Below the pieces are notes generated by a model, which made no database searches, was not told the DNA's origin, and was given only the letters and a program-made list of their open reading frames with translations. Both the position numbers and the translations under genes were made by a program. Below, one piece after another: positions 12,565 through 23,499 of a stretch of 64,000 nucleotides of DNA. Source of the stretch: Congeria kusceri (taxonomy: Eukaryota; Mollusca; Bivalvia; Myida; Dreissenidae). How positions within the stretch are numbered: position 1 is the stretch's first letter; each line of letters starts with the position of its first letter. The stretch covers positions 77,416,474-77,480,473 of the forward strand of contig CM051025.1 in NCBI GenBank assembly GCA_027627225.1, written 5' to 3'.

Positions 12565-13293
12565 CACTCTGGGTACACAGGCGATTCTAAAAATAAATCG
12601 CCTCTGGTACATCATGCGACATTTTGGACTACTTTCAATCACATGATTATCAAAAATGGCTGCGCCCATAAGCTGCAATATTGCATTTTCGGTCAAAAAA
12701 ATGCACACGAAAATGTTGAAAATTATTGGAAATAATAAAAAATAAAGTGGTCGGAGTTAATAATTACCCAAATAACAGTACGGTAAATAATATGAGATGC
12801 CATTCAGATGTGGAATAATTATATATTCAGCTCAATTTGAAGCCAACTGGAGTTTGGAAATATGCTGAGTTATCTTCAGCATCATTTCTGTGGAACACTG
12901 AAACATACGTACTAGTGTTTCATAGGTATAGTGCCTTTGACATAATTCACTCAACACCTTGATCGTAATATAACTTGTCCACAGGTAAAGATGTTTTAAG
13001 TTTATGCAGAATGTGTAACTGTTATTTTGCTTTCTTTTTCTTAATAAATGTAGTATTTACTACCATATTTTGCTAAATCAAATATACTGATTGATGAATC
13101 TGTATGTTTAAAGTTGTATCCATACTTATTTATCATCTGTCCTGCACATTTGAAATGTAAAAGAAACCTGCCATTTCAGCATGAAATTGTGTGTTGAAAA
13201 TTAGCTCATATACCGGTATAATATGGCTTAAATTTTTGGATTTGCTTAATGATATTAACAACATGCTCCTGATAATATTAATCAACTGTATAT
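12565..13293 (+). mobile_element. E-element right-end module, extra copy
   Basis: Same orientation as the left part of the clean E element at 36624-37315 and closely similar over its length, beginning CACTCTGGGTACACAGGCGA. It includes the small hairpin AGGCGATT...AATCGCCT. It is cut by the SINE at 13295; 13432-13490 is a short inverted piece of the micro-gene module. Confidence 0.7.
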
Positions 13294-13294
13294 A

Positions 13295-13427
13295 GTCCGT
13301 TTCCTGGGTAGAACCAGTACTTGGTGTCTTTGGGGGAGATCTTGAGAACGCTCCCAGTGTGGGGATCGAACCCGGGACCTCCCGATCGCTAGGCGGACAC
13401 CTTATCCACTACGCCGCCGCGACCTCT
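13295..13427 (-). mobile_element. tRNA-derived SINE
   Basis: On the minus strand it has a pol III A box (TAGTGGATAAGGTG, near 13413-13400) and a B box (GGGTTCGATCC, near 13362-13352), spaced as in a tRNA. A non-tRNA body follows, with CAAGTACTGGTTCTACCCAG near 13323-13304. The tRNA-like part does not fold to a complete cloverleaf by eye, so this is a retroposon and not a tRNA gene. It sits between two E-element fragments. Confidence 0.75.
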
Positions 13428-13431
13428 ATTC

Positions 13432-13800
13432 AATTATGCCAACTATTCATAGCTTATGTAATTAAATTAATGCTGCAAAAACACTATAAACAGCAATCGT
13501 GATACATCGACTATATCCGGAATGCTCCATAAGATGGATCTCGTGTCTATCATGGAGCCATCTTGGCTTGATACACCCAACGGTGATCCGCCTGTGTTAT
13601 AGGGCTATACACGACGCGCGTTGAAATAGCACCACATTTTATGTCGAAACGATGATACATGAGGAAAGGTAGATGTATATTTTACATGCATCTTGACCTA
13701 TTATCAAAAAGGCTTACTATGCAAAGATAAGTTCAAGAAATTATAATCCGGTATTGAAACTGATTCTAGTGTTTACAAACTATCCATGTCAACAAGCCTG
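13432..13800 (+). mobile_element. E-element pieces: inverted module scrap plus left end
   Basis: 13432-13490 matches 38608-38660 of the clean E copy. From 13494 (CAATCGTGATACATCG) to about 13790 it matches the E left end, stopping at GTTTACAAACTATCC. The next part of E resumes only at 15588, so about 1.8 kb of other DNA is inserted here. Confidence 0.6.
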
Positions 13801-13834
13801 TATCAACAAATAAATGAAAAAAATAATGATCTTT

Positions 13835-14188
13835 AGGCCAACCTTAAAAAATTGTTTGTCATTGCCTACCCAAGATTGCTGGTAACAGGTAGGTAGGTAT
13901 GCATTCATGAATGGTCCATTTACTTTAGTGTCAAAATATAGCGTTATTAACACAGATATTGCTTTTGTTTATATAATCAAGTATCTCATTCTGTTGATAA
14001 AACTAGAGTTTTCTAAACTTTGCATGCAATGGTCTTAAATTAGACAATGAATGCTGACAAATTAAACAGCCCGTTGTGTTTTCACAAGTTTGATAAAACA
14101 TAATAATAATTGTAATTAAAAAAAAAGTACGGACCATGTCGTCGGGTCGGTAGGCAATGGCAAAAAAAGATATTTGTAATGTTGGCCT
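13835..14188. mobile_element. MITE, ~354 bp, imperfect TIRs
   Basis: AGGCCAACCTTAAAAAATTG at the left pairs with the reverse complement of 14150-14188 (AGGCCAACATTACAAATATC). Similarity extends about 40 bp into CATTGCCTACC on each side. There is no transposase. It lies within the broken E region. Confidence 0.6.
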
Positions 14189-14668
14189 TATATGTAATGT
14201 AAATATGATAGCACTCTCATACGTTATAATGAGCACACAACATGCTTACAAACAAGCCAGTGACCATGTTCATGTAATTACAAAGTGTAGATACTTCTGA
14301 GTGGAGGTAAGGAGGTTAGTTGAGATAGTAATAGGTATACACATTATTTCTAGATAATACATAAGCAGAATACAACAAAGCCAATAGCATGCATTCTAGT
14401 CTACTAAGTGGATTTGTTAAATATTGCTACAGCTAAGAAGATTAATACCATCACCATTTTTTACCTGTTTGTTCGCAGACTGTCGCAACCTGAAATGTTT
14501 TCATTTTTGTCATGTAAAATTAAAAGGCAACACAAAATATTTTGATTACATTTTCAGTCTTCAAAATAACCCACTTCCCTGAACACAGAAACAAATAAAA
14601 CAACTTTTTCAGTTAACATTTTTTACCTGTCTGCCTGAGAGTTCAGGTACCGATACAAATTTACGAAA

Positions 14669-14870
14669 TTAAAGGGGCATATTGACAGTATTTCCCCTAA
14701 ATATAGACACATATTAAAACATTTTTTATAATTATAAAAATTAATATTTTACTGATCATTTATAAAAACGAGACCTTTGTGTTAAGCGATTATTTCGAAA
14801 ATACTTCTTTAAAAGATAATTTTATTTTTGAAAATATAATACTGTATTAGCCGTCGATATGCCCCTTTAA
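14669..14870. mobile_element. TTAA-flanked MITE, ~200 bp
   Basis: TTAA then AGGGGCATATTGAC at the left, and GTCGATATGCCCCT then TTAA at the right, form a near-perfect TIR with a TTAA target duplication. AGGGG at the tip with TTAA is typical of Kolobok elements, and TTAA is also used by piggyBac. There is no coding sequence inside. Confidence 0.65.
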
Positions 14871-15050
14871 AAGTTGATAGCTTGAACAAATATTTATTGA
14901 TTATTATTGTAACATATGCAACATTCAGTCAATAAAATTATAAATAAAATACAAACCTATTGCTGCCTTTGTATTGACTACAAATGTCTGTGGCCCTCTT
15001 TGACAGTCCTCATGTCTGTGTCGTTTACTAGTGTCAATTTTGTTCATTTT

Positions 15051-15377
15051 TCAACAGTTCCTAAACATCACGGTTAAAACAGAACCAAACCCATATCGAT
15101 CCTCACGAACTGTATTAGTTATGTTTAATTCAGAAGAACACTCAACATATTTTTTTAACTGTTCAGCTAAAAAGGACAACTCCACAATTCGCCTTCCAGG
15201 GGGTAACAAATTATCAGTAGGAGACGAGACGGTAACTGTATCTGATACAAGCAGAGTTTCTTCAATATTCGGTTGAGTGTCCGAAATGATAGCGTCCGAA
15301 ATTCTGCTTCTTTCTTGGAGTTCTTCAGTTGACCGTTTACTATCGGCATGCCATGTTGTCAGACGAGCGGATGACAA
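15051..15377 (-). pseudogene. Possible Mutator-like transposase N-terminal fragment
   Basis: 108-codon frame. The segment PGRRIVELSFLAEQLKKYVE followed by a C-x-S-E-L-N-I-T-N-T-V-R-E-x-R-Y-G-F-G-S pattern resembles the start of invertebrate proteins with a Mutator-like transposase domain, where a 'GRRIV...GxxSV' block precedes a zinc-binding region. Only this block is present. The frame stops just after a lone Cys, and the catalytic domain is absent. Its location inside an element with a 9-bp target duplication fits. The identification is from memory of the family pattern and is tentative. Confidence 0.35.
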
Positions 15378-15587
15378 TAATCCTTGTACTTTTTCGATAC
15401 AAATCTACCTTTTTTCGTGGCATCATGAAAAAAAGCTAGCAAACAAAACACAGACAAAAGTCCCGGTAAAAGATCCGAAAATCCGAATATGTATCAAGTA
15501 AAAAATAGCGCGTTGTGATAATAGCAAAAATACGGTGATAGGTTTAAAATAACCTCGGTTTCAAAAACTGCCGCAACACTCCTTAAG

Positions 15588-17250
15588 TTAAATTACACTG
15601 ATAAAAACAAGGTTTTGAGGAAAAATCAAATAAAGATAATGAAAATGTCTACACAATACGGGCTGCCATTGCGTTTTACTACTGGCTTTGGAAAAGGCCT
15701 TATTTGTCAGGTAAAATTACATTTGTTAATAATAGATTATTTTTTTTTGGTAATTTAATGTATTTAATTCATAAATTTGATGTTGTTAATGTTATTATCA
15801 TAAAGTATTGTGATATTCTTCAGTATATCCAGTTCGTTCATTTAAATGCAATTCAATAGTATTTCTGTTATTCTTCTTCTTCATTTCTTCTTCTTTTTAT
15901 TATTGTTATTATATTATTTGTTTCATTTTATTCATTAACTTTTATTTTATGTCCATGGTTTCTTATTAGTAATTTACCATAAGTTATTCTGATTATAGTG
16001 TTTGTGCATCATTACTATTATTACTTAAGCAATGAATAGTTAGCTTAATTCTTGTTAACTGGTACAACTAATGTAAGTCTAAATAGCATTTTACTTTTTG
16101 TTTATGTTTACCTTTACATCGCATGCTTAATTACAAAATTTTCCTTAAAATTTAGTCACATGTCTCTTTTTTTACAGGTGGACTGAATTTTGCAAGTCTG
16201 TGATTATTATGGTCATCTCCAGAAGAATACCAAACCTGGCTGTGACTGGTATCCCTACAAGAGCTCAATGAGAACTTTCAGTTTAAAAACTCGACTAGAG
16301 TGTAAATAATCTGGCAGTCCAACCAAATATTATCCAAGGATATAATGAAAGACTGCCAGTTTTATTTAAAAATGACTATGATAATATGACAATTCGTTAA
16401 TTGAAATGAAAGGAACACAGGTTGATTTTATCATCATGTACTGTGACAATTTTAAGCTGTTTTCAGCTTCTGTGCCCTGAACTTGCAATACCTTAATGAT
16501 GTATTTGAAGCACATATATTTTATAACTGGTTATACATTTATATAGCTTTGAATAATGCTTTGATATATTTTTCATATAAAATGTATATAATAATATTAA
16601 AAATATTTATTTTTATATATTAATAAAATTATAATGTTAATGTAACCGTCATTATAACAAATGCGATAGAAGGAATTTAAAATAGTTTCAAAACACATAA
16701 TCACTTAGAAACTTGAGAAGTGATGTATCTGCAATGATGAACTTTGAAGGAAACAGTATGCATCTATATAGTGAAATGAATTAAATGGTGATAAAGTAAA
16801 TCACCTTATTTGTTGTAAATTTCTGTTTTTAACAAATTATAATCATTTAATATCAATTTTCTCCTGAAATCAAACATGAAAGTGACATTTACATAAAATA
16901 TGAAATATAACAATCTGTACTCATCTGGTTTATTTAACTATATTTTTGTATGTATATGTGCAAGGCTTATAAACAATTGAAGTACTGTGATTATTTTGTA
17001 TTGTGGTACGCTGTTTAAATGAATTTCCAAACTGGATTTACATAATTACTGTCAGTTGAATAAATGGTCAGTGGGGATAAATGATTTTAGTGATCCTATA
17101 GTAGATATTTTTCAGTATTTTCTTGCGTTCCAAAGTTTTTTTGTGATTATTTTTTTCAATTAAAACAAAATATGAGTATTATAAAAATATTATTTTCTAG
17201 TGCTTTTGAAGTTGGCTTATTGAAAACAAGTGGATCAAAATGATGAAAGG
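15588..17250 (+). mobile_element. E-element micro-gene module
   Basis: Collinear, in inverse orientation, with about 39110-37475 of the clean E copy, including small CTT/ATT microsatellites near 15870-15915. It carries both exons of the micro-gene and an AT-rich 3' region. Confidence 0.7.
15639..16186 (+). CDS. E-element two-exon micro-gene, copy 2
   Basis: Exon 1 (15639-15710) is 24 codons: MKMSTQYGLPLRF, then TTGFGKGLICQ, ending CAG/GTAAAA. A pyrimidine-rich acceptor TCTCTTTTTTTACAG ends at 16177, and splicing there adds GTG GAC TGA, giving a 26-residue product. The clean copy at 38473-39033 has the same donor, acceptor and stop position. No homology to a known protein was recognised. It could be a captured first exon or the element's own short gene. 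The intron shows the copies moved as DNA and not by retroposition. Confidence 0.4.
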
Positions 17251-17389
17251 CACATCATTTGCTTGAGTCAGAAATGAGAAAATTGCAATTTGCTTGCATC
17301 AAAAAGCAGGATTCGGGATCAATTGAAATCCCTATCCAAGACTGGGTGTCCATAAAAGTATTAAAGTGAGTGGCTTTCTTATAATACAT

Positions 17390-17952
17390 TTGATTAATAT
17401 TTTCAGGAGCGTGTTGTTAATATCATTAAGCAAATCCAAAAATTTAAGTCATATGAGCTAATGTTCAATACACAATTTCATGCCGAAGTGGCAGGTTCAT
17501 TTTACATTAAAATGTGGAGGACAATTGATAAATAGGTATGGATACAACTTTAATATTACAGATTCATCAATCAGTATATTTGACGAAAGCAAAATTTGGT
17601 AGTGTAACCTACATTTAAAAAAAATTAAGAAAGCAAAATAACAAACATTCTTCATAAACTGGAAACATCTTTACCTGTGGACTAGTTACATAACGATCAA
17701 GGTGTTGAGACTATTATGTCAAAAGCACCATAACTATGAAACACTAGTATGTATGTTTCAGAGTTCCACAAAAATGATGCTGAAGATAACTCAGCATATT
17801 TCCAAACTACAGTTGGCTTCAAATTGAGCCGAATATAACATTATTCCACAACCGAATGGCATCACATATTATTTACCGAACTGTTATTTGGGTAATTATC
17901 AACTCTGATTAACACGTTATTTATAATAATTCCCAATAATTTTGAACATTTT
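17390..17952 (-). mobile_element. E-element right-end module, interrupted
   Basis: Reverse-complement match to 36780-37310 and to 12720-13290. It stops at AACATTTT (17945-17952), where the PolB element is inserted; the remaining right-end sequence continues at 21512-21661. Confidence 0.7.
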
Positions 17953-17989
17953 TACGAAAGCCTATTAGTACCATACGAACGGTAAAAAT

Positions 17990-18770
17990 ATGTATATATT
18001 AATGCGTAATAACGCAAAGAGGCACGTTATAACGCAAACCAAACACGTAATAACGTAAACCAAAACAAGTAATAACGCACAGTAACACACAATAACGCAA
18101 ATAAAACACGTTATAACGTAAATCAAAACATGTTATAACGCGAATAAACACGTAATAATGCAAAACAAACACGTTAAAACACGAAACAAACACGTTATTA
18201 CGCGAAAGCAAAAACACGTAATAACGCAAAACAAACACGTTATAACGTAAAACTAAACTCGAAATAACGCGAAGAAACACGTACTAACACACAACAATCA
18301 CGTTATAACGTAAAACTTAACTCGTTATAACGCAAAGAAACATGTTACAACGTAAACCTAAACACGTAATAACGCGAAAAAACGCATAATAACGTAAATA
18401 AATTCGTTCTTAAGTAAAACTAAACTTGTAATAACGCGAAAGCACACACAAAATAACGTCAAATAAACACATTATTACGTAAAACTAAACTCGAAATAAC
18501 GCGAAGAAACACGTACTAACACAAAACAAACAAGTTATAACGTAAAACTAAACTCGTTATAACATGAAGAAACACATTATAACGTAAACCTAAACTCGTT
18601 ATAACGCGAACAAACACGTAATAACGTAAACTAAACACGTTATTACGTAAAACTAAACGCGTTATTACGCAAAGAAACGCGTTTTAAAGCAAAACAAACG
18701 CGTTATAACGTAAAACTAAACGCGTAATTATGCGAAGAGTTACGTAATAACTTAAACAAAGAATATACAT
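17990..18770. repeat. Left TIR array of ~18-20-bp palindromic repeats
   Basis: About 780 bp of degenerate units of the form ACACGTTATAACGCAAA or ACACGTAATAACGTAAA. CGTTATAACG is a perfect palindrome present in many units. Frames across it (for example 17999-18280) are translations of the repeat. It is the inverse of the array at 21013-21480. Confidence 0.8.
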
Positions 18771-19125
18771 ATATACCGAAATCGAAATGATGTGACTAGT
18801 GATTGTTGTTTCAAAAATGGATTATTCTGACTTTATTGATTTTATTGTTAAATAACTTCTACATGTTTAATATATGCTCGTGTATGCATGTGTGGTGGTA
18901 TCTGGATCTTTGAATTTACGTGCACCCTTATGTTCAAAACAAGTCTTGAAACTTTGTAAACTGTATTGGCTTCGGTATATGTTGTGTGTTCTGAGATTTG
19001 TTATCCTTATTCGGGGGTATAGTACAAAACAATATGTAATATTTAAGTTATAATAATTATACAGTAACAAAAATTATACCGAACATGACGTAGATGAATA
19101 AGTTGCTGTACAATATATAATCTAT

Positions 19126-19592
19126 ATGTGCCTATACAATTTCCTCCGACAGGATGAAAGCTCAGACACAACGGATGATCGAGAAAACGAATTATACGAA
19201 CTGTTTGCCAACCTGGCTACGCAACGTTATGAAAACGCTTGGCGGAAGAAAGTTGACAAGCATAAAATAGACGGACTTAGTGCGAGTAGAGCAAAAGAAA
19301 CACAAGTGTTAAAATGAAGTTAATTGAACTCAAGGACTTTTTCCAGCGATACGGAAAATACATTTCTCAATGGTTGAAATTGCGCGGGAGATTTATCCAT
19401 ACCAAAATATATATGTCTAATATCCGCGAATACATGGAACGAGGAATGGACCAGGAGCGAGCACTTCGTTTATCGCTGAGAAAGCATAGTCATCAGTTTG
19501 TGGACGTTTTGGATGATGATAATGAGGATGATGACAGCGAAATGGAGGAGGAGTTGAAAGACAATACTGACGATGAGTCAGACACAGAATAA
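19126..19592 (+). CDS. Small acidic-tailed frame pair in the PolB element
   Basis: Two frames overlap by ATGA at 19314-19317. The first (19126-19317, 63 codons) is charged, with ELYELFANLATQRYENAWRK. The second (19314-19592, 92 codons) has a basic helical-looking start, then ERGMDQERALRLSLRKHS, and a very acidic tail rich in D and E. They may be one gene broken by a frameshift or a coupled pair. I do not recognise a family. Upstream and downstream for 300 bp nothing else is coding. The position between TIR arrays and opposite the polymerase suggests an accessory gene of the element. Confidence 0.4.
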
Positions 19593-20268
19593 TATGTGTG
19601 ACCATTCTAATATATACTTTATAAAACTGTGTTTTCGACTGTAACACGTGTATATAATGCACACTCTGTTTATGATATATATTGCATACGATAAACTGTA
19701 CTTTTTTGTTTTGAAATTGTATATACTGCACATAATAAAATTTGCTGCGGTCTTTATCATTTCATAGACCCACCCGTCAACCCAATATTAAACAACAAAT
19801 CGCAAGGTTAAATACATATTTTATTTGTACATCAAAGACATGATTAACACAAACGCAATAATATAATGTGTTTAAATGCATACTAGCAAGGTGTAAATCA
19901 GACTAAACTACAACAATCGCACAGCAAATGTTTAAATACAACACATGGTTGAACACATTTTAATTAATTTATGTACATATACTAGACATTTAACAGTAGA
20001 AAGAAAACAAAAAAAGTACCTATTTTCAATACATACATAGCTTTATCAAACTCAATGACAGCTACACTTGTCAAACAGCACTATTTACACCAGTTCACCA
20101 GTTAACCTTCTATTAGTGGTGTATTCACATTCGTGATAAAAAGTCCATATCGATGGGTATAGGCTGGCTACGCTACGAGGTATGAATTGGTTCATGACTT
20201 TGTTTTGCACCAAAATATAAATCAAATGGTTTTATAATGATCATGAGCAAGCGTGTCTATGCCAGAAT

Positions 20269-21012
20269 TCAGCACAAATCGTTTACCATCATAGGGTGAG
20301 AGAGTGTTCTTTGATACTGTAAAAACGCTGTAAAGTTAATGATTAAACTTCTGATCATGTTCATACTTCGTTGCATAGTGCAGTGCTGAAACAAGCATCG
20401 CTCGTACTGTTTCTCAATGACACATTTTTTTACACCCTTGGCTGTTTGCTTTTGCTTTCCGTCGTATATAAATGAATACATTTTCGGACTCAACCCAACA
20501 AAAGGTGCAATTGGTATACCCCCACACTCGTCCTTTATTTTCCCCAAGACTGTACAAATGTTGTCGCTGAATAAAGGATGGACTTTAGGGAAGTTGCTCG
20601 TATCAAACAGATCATGGTGCTGTCTCATGTTAGCGTACCATTCGTCTGTAGCTATTTCGTCAGCCAAAGAATCAGTATCTTTGAAGAGAATTAAGCTGAG
20701 CTCACTCGCCATAATTAGCTTTAATACAATCATAGTGAAATTGATACATGTATATTTTTTGAAATATCAGGTATAAAGAATCCTGCGTAAATGGGTCTGT
20801 TTAACACGATGTTTGTTTTTCTTAAGTTGATCGCCACCAAATCTTCGTTGATGATTCTAAAAAATTGAAAATTTGGCTTTGCGCATACTTTTCTGAGCCT
20901 TTTTGGTGTGTTGACCAACTCGACGTTCATTCTCTTCCTCATATTTTCCATGATCTTTCCAAAGACAGCATTATTCATTAATTTAAAGAAGTCTTTGTCA
21001 AATGCATTGTTA
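20269..21012 (-). pseudogene. Protein-primed DNA polymerase B, C-terminal remnant
   Basis: The first frame on the minus strand (from about 21010 to 20730) has KLMNNAVFGKIMEN, the palm motif B equivalent. After a frame change near 20733 the second frame (to 20269) has FKDTDSLADEI, motif C with the paired aspartates, then GLSPKMYSFIYDGK. This order is that of family B polymerases of the protein-primed type found in Polintons and related invertebrate elements and viruses. The exonuclease domain and motif A are missing: the coding sequence is cut where the right TIR array starts. With the frameshift and truncation it is inactive. Confidence 0.75.
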
Positions 21013-21480
21013 AGTTTAGTTTTACGTAATTACGTGTATATTGCGTGTTTTTTTCGCGTTATTACGAGTTAAGTTTTACGTAATAACGTGTTTATTTTAC
21101 GTTACTACGTGTTTGTTCGCGTTATTACGAGTTTAGGTTTACGTTATAATGTGTTTCTTCACGTTATAACGAGTTTAGTTTTATGTTATAACGTGTTTAT
21201 TTTGTGTAAGTACGTGTTTCTTCGCGTTATTACAAGTTTAGTTTTACGTAATAACGTGTTTATTTTACGTTATTACGTGTTTGTTCGCGTTACTACGAGT
21301 TTAGGTTTACGTTCTAACGCGTTTCCTGACGTTATAACGAGTTTTGATTTACGTTATAACGTGTTTGTTTTGCGTTATTGCGTGTAACTGTGCGTTATTA
21401 CGTGTTTTGATTTACGTTATTACTTGTTTGGTTTGCGTTATAACGCGTTTCTTTGCGTTATTACGCATTAAAATATATTT
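21013..21480. repeat. Right TIR array of palindromic repeats
   Basis: About 470 bp of units such as ACGTAATAACGTGTTT, inverted relative to 17990-18770 and shorter by some 300 bp, so the two arrays differ in copy number. The array abuts the truncated polymerase frame. Confidence 0.8.
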
Positions 21481-21717
21481 AACGTTCGTGTGACCCTAAT
21501 AGGCTTTCGTACATTTTCGTGTGCATTTGTTGATCCGAATTTCAATACTGTAGATTATGGGCGCAGCCATTTTTGATGATCATGTGATTTAAAGTAGTCC
21601 AAAATGTCGAATGATGTACCCGAGGCGATTTATTTTTAGAATCGGCTGTGTACCCAGAATGTGATCACGAGTGAAATAAAATACGATCTTACACCGAAAT
21701 CAGCATTTTATTTTATT

Positions 21718-22052
21718 TTATGCTTTTGGACAATAAATAAATAAAATTGCACGAGATAAGCTTTAACGTCATAAGTTCGTGTATTCTGACGTCATAAAAA
21801 TGACGTCATAAATGATTCCGAAACTGTGACTCGTTAGTATGGTGGGAAAAAAGTGCCATATTTTGTGAGTCGTTGTCGCTAAATTATACTTTTTTGAATT
21901 TGATAATGTGTTTCATGTAAACACATGCATGTACATACTGTACACGTGTATAAGTTTGCCAAGGGTTGTAAACCACTACTTGTAGATCGATGCTATTTAT
22001 GGAAAAATAGTCCGTTTCATGTTATATTTTCACAGTGAAAATATAAAATACC
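21718..22052. other. Interior-flank DNA between element and gene copy
   Basis: Contains three TGACGTCA-like sites near 21769-21812 and a palindrome TTATATTTTCAC/GTGAAAATATAA near 22023-22048. No gene is seen. Part of this is likely more inserted DNA, since the ectodomain copy resumes only at about 22053. Confidence 0.4.
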
Positions 22053-22140
22053 CTGGTCACAAAAGGAGCTGAATGGGTACAAACTCGCCATGTCCTCTAT
22101 TAGTTGGGCACCGTTTATCTGACGCAAAATGTAAGTACCG
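22053..22140 (-). pseudogene. Cys-rich ectodomain paralogue copy 1, 5' part
   Basis: Matches the start of exon 1 of the intact gene (30130-30220) and of copy 3 (32855-32935): for example CACAAAAGGAGCTGAATGGG near 22055 against CGCAAAAGGAGCTGTATGGG at 30137. It is the other side of the copy broken at about 11705. The segment encoding the CC-x-PC-x-C cysteine cluster is missing between them. Confidence 0.65.
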
Positions 22141-23499
22141 TAAGAAACACATTATAATAAAGATATTTCATGATTATGGTGTGTACACTATTAAAATAAT
22201 CGAAATTGTAATTCAGTATGGATCAGTATGAATGGCAAATGATACATTAATGGAGTTCGCAATAACCCTTAAATCTGGACAGCGAGACTAAAAGATCCAA
22301 AATGTCATTATCAAACACTTTTTGAAATGCAGCGTTTCTTTGTTTAAATATTGGAATATACCTAGTACGCATACCTCATCGTATGGTTGAAATGTGAAAT
22401 GGCCACCGTAACACATACTGCACTACAAGTAAGAAACAGTTTCTAGAATAATAATTTGCATTATTCCATTAAAGGATTTTATACCTTCTGAAATAAGTTT
22501 TTAATTCTTAATATTTACTGCTTATGAATGTCACATAAATAATGCAAGTTATGTCTAGATATCAATATATGTTACTTCTTTTTAGATTTACATTAGATAT
22601 GTAGTTACATATGTAGTTTATGTATTTTTCTGTCATGTTCGACTGTATAAAACAGATGCATGTGCTTTATTAATGCTTCGTAAACGTCAGGTATTTCATA
22701 GCGCAGGTGTATTGCATCTCGTCTGCCACATATGACAATCCCTGTCAGATACAGGAAACAATACATTATTGGACTATATGTAAAAAAATATCACATATGC
22801 CACATATTTATGATTGTGTATATTTCTTCTTTTGAACGATGACTCACTGGTCATATTATTATATAACCAATACAGAAAATATTTTTGGTACAAAAACACT
22901 AACACTTTATAGATAATTAATCTTATTTAGATAAAGTACCAAAATGACAGAAACAATCAACAAGTTTATTCCTCAAACAGGTCATAAATATAAAATTATT
23001 TTAAATATTTAAACGAGGAAATTGACGGTTTGATTAATTATTAATATTCACATCGCGACAATCACATATACCTGCGTATATTTATGAACGATTTCTAACG
23101 TTTATCTGACTGAACGTGTAAACTCCTGATGCCTTACTAAAAATCGGCAATAATTCGCGGTGGTAATAAATTCGCGCAATGGCGGGAGCGCGAAAAGCGG
23201 GATGATTAGTGATTCCACAGTATGCCACATATTTATGATAGTGTATATCTCTTCATTTCAACGACAACTTACTGGTCATATTATTATAACCAATACAGAA
23301 AATATAGTTGGTAGAAAAACACTAACACTTTATAGAATAATAATCTTACTTAGATTAGTACCCATATTGGCTTTCTAATTGAATAAAGTTAAAACAATAC
23401 TGCTTGCGATGACTACGAAAACTTATCTGCAGTATATAGCATTTTAAAGTACGTTATGGAGCAGAAACAAACAACGAATGAACAATTTTATATTTGAAT
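22141..23499. other. No gene; ~140-bp direct duplication
   Basis: 22801-22942 and 23225-23363 are direct copies (ACTGGTCATATTATTATA...CCAATACAGAAAATAT). 22240-22510 resembles 33870-34115, both just upstream of ectodomain gene copies, so the gene duplication included flanking DNA. No coding frame is supported. Confidence 0.5.

Larger units (their letters stand above)
17953..21511. mobile_element. PolB-bearing TIR element (Polinton-like derivative)
   Basis: TACGAAAGCCTATTAG at 17953 recurs inverted ending at 21511. The 6-bp string CATTTT flanks both ends (17947-17952 and 21512-21517), and other E copies show the uninterrupted site (AACATTTTCG). A 6-bp duplication and a protein-primed family B polymerase are both hallmarks of Polinton/Maverick elements. 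This one is only 3.56 kb, starts with TACG and not the usual AG, and has TIRs of several hundred bases made of short repeats. It keeps a polymerase 3' part on the minus strand and a small acidic frame pair on the plus strand; integrase and capsid genes are not visible. It is a deletion derivative that cannot replicate alone. Confidence 0.65.
11822..21661. mobile_element. Mutator-like 'E' element, rearranged copy
   Basis: Starts CACTCGTGATACATCG at 11822 and ends at 21661 with the complement of CATTCTGGGTACACAG, the two ends seen in the clean copy at 36624-39432. TGATCACGA flanks it perfectly on both sides (11813-11821 and 21662-21670), a 9-bp target duplication of the length typical for Mutator-type elements. 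Inside, E modules recur in both orientations: left end at 11822-12150 and 13494-13790, micro-gene module at 12150-12545 and 15588-17250, right-end modules at 12565-13290 (plus) and 17390-17950 (minus). At least two E copies are therefore jumbled together, with a SINE, two MITEs and the PolB element inserted. Confidence 0.7.
11713..21705. mobile_element. Outer TIR element hosting nested insertions
   Basis: TGTTGATTTCGGTGTAAGAT at 11713-11732 and its continuation to 11742 are repeated inverted at 21676-21705 (one mismatch in the first ten bases, the next 26 identical). Without the E insertion (11822-21661) this would be a MITE of roughly 150 bp. It contains the palindromic CACGAGTGGCGCAGCCACGAG near 11773-11793. 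The flanks did not show a convincing target duplication. Confidence 0.6.

Noticed and set aside
17999..18280. Hydrophobic repeat frame in the left TIR array, and 21088-21387 in the right one
   Set aside because: Translations of the palindromic repeats; no start context, no family.
21769..21812. Cluster of TGACGTCA sites as CRE-type regulatory elements
   Set aside because: Similar sites occur at 7.98 and 31.3 kb in repeat-like DNA with no promoter nearby; short palindromes are expected by chance or from repeats.
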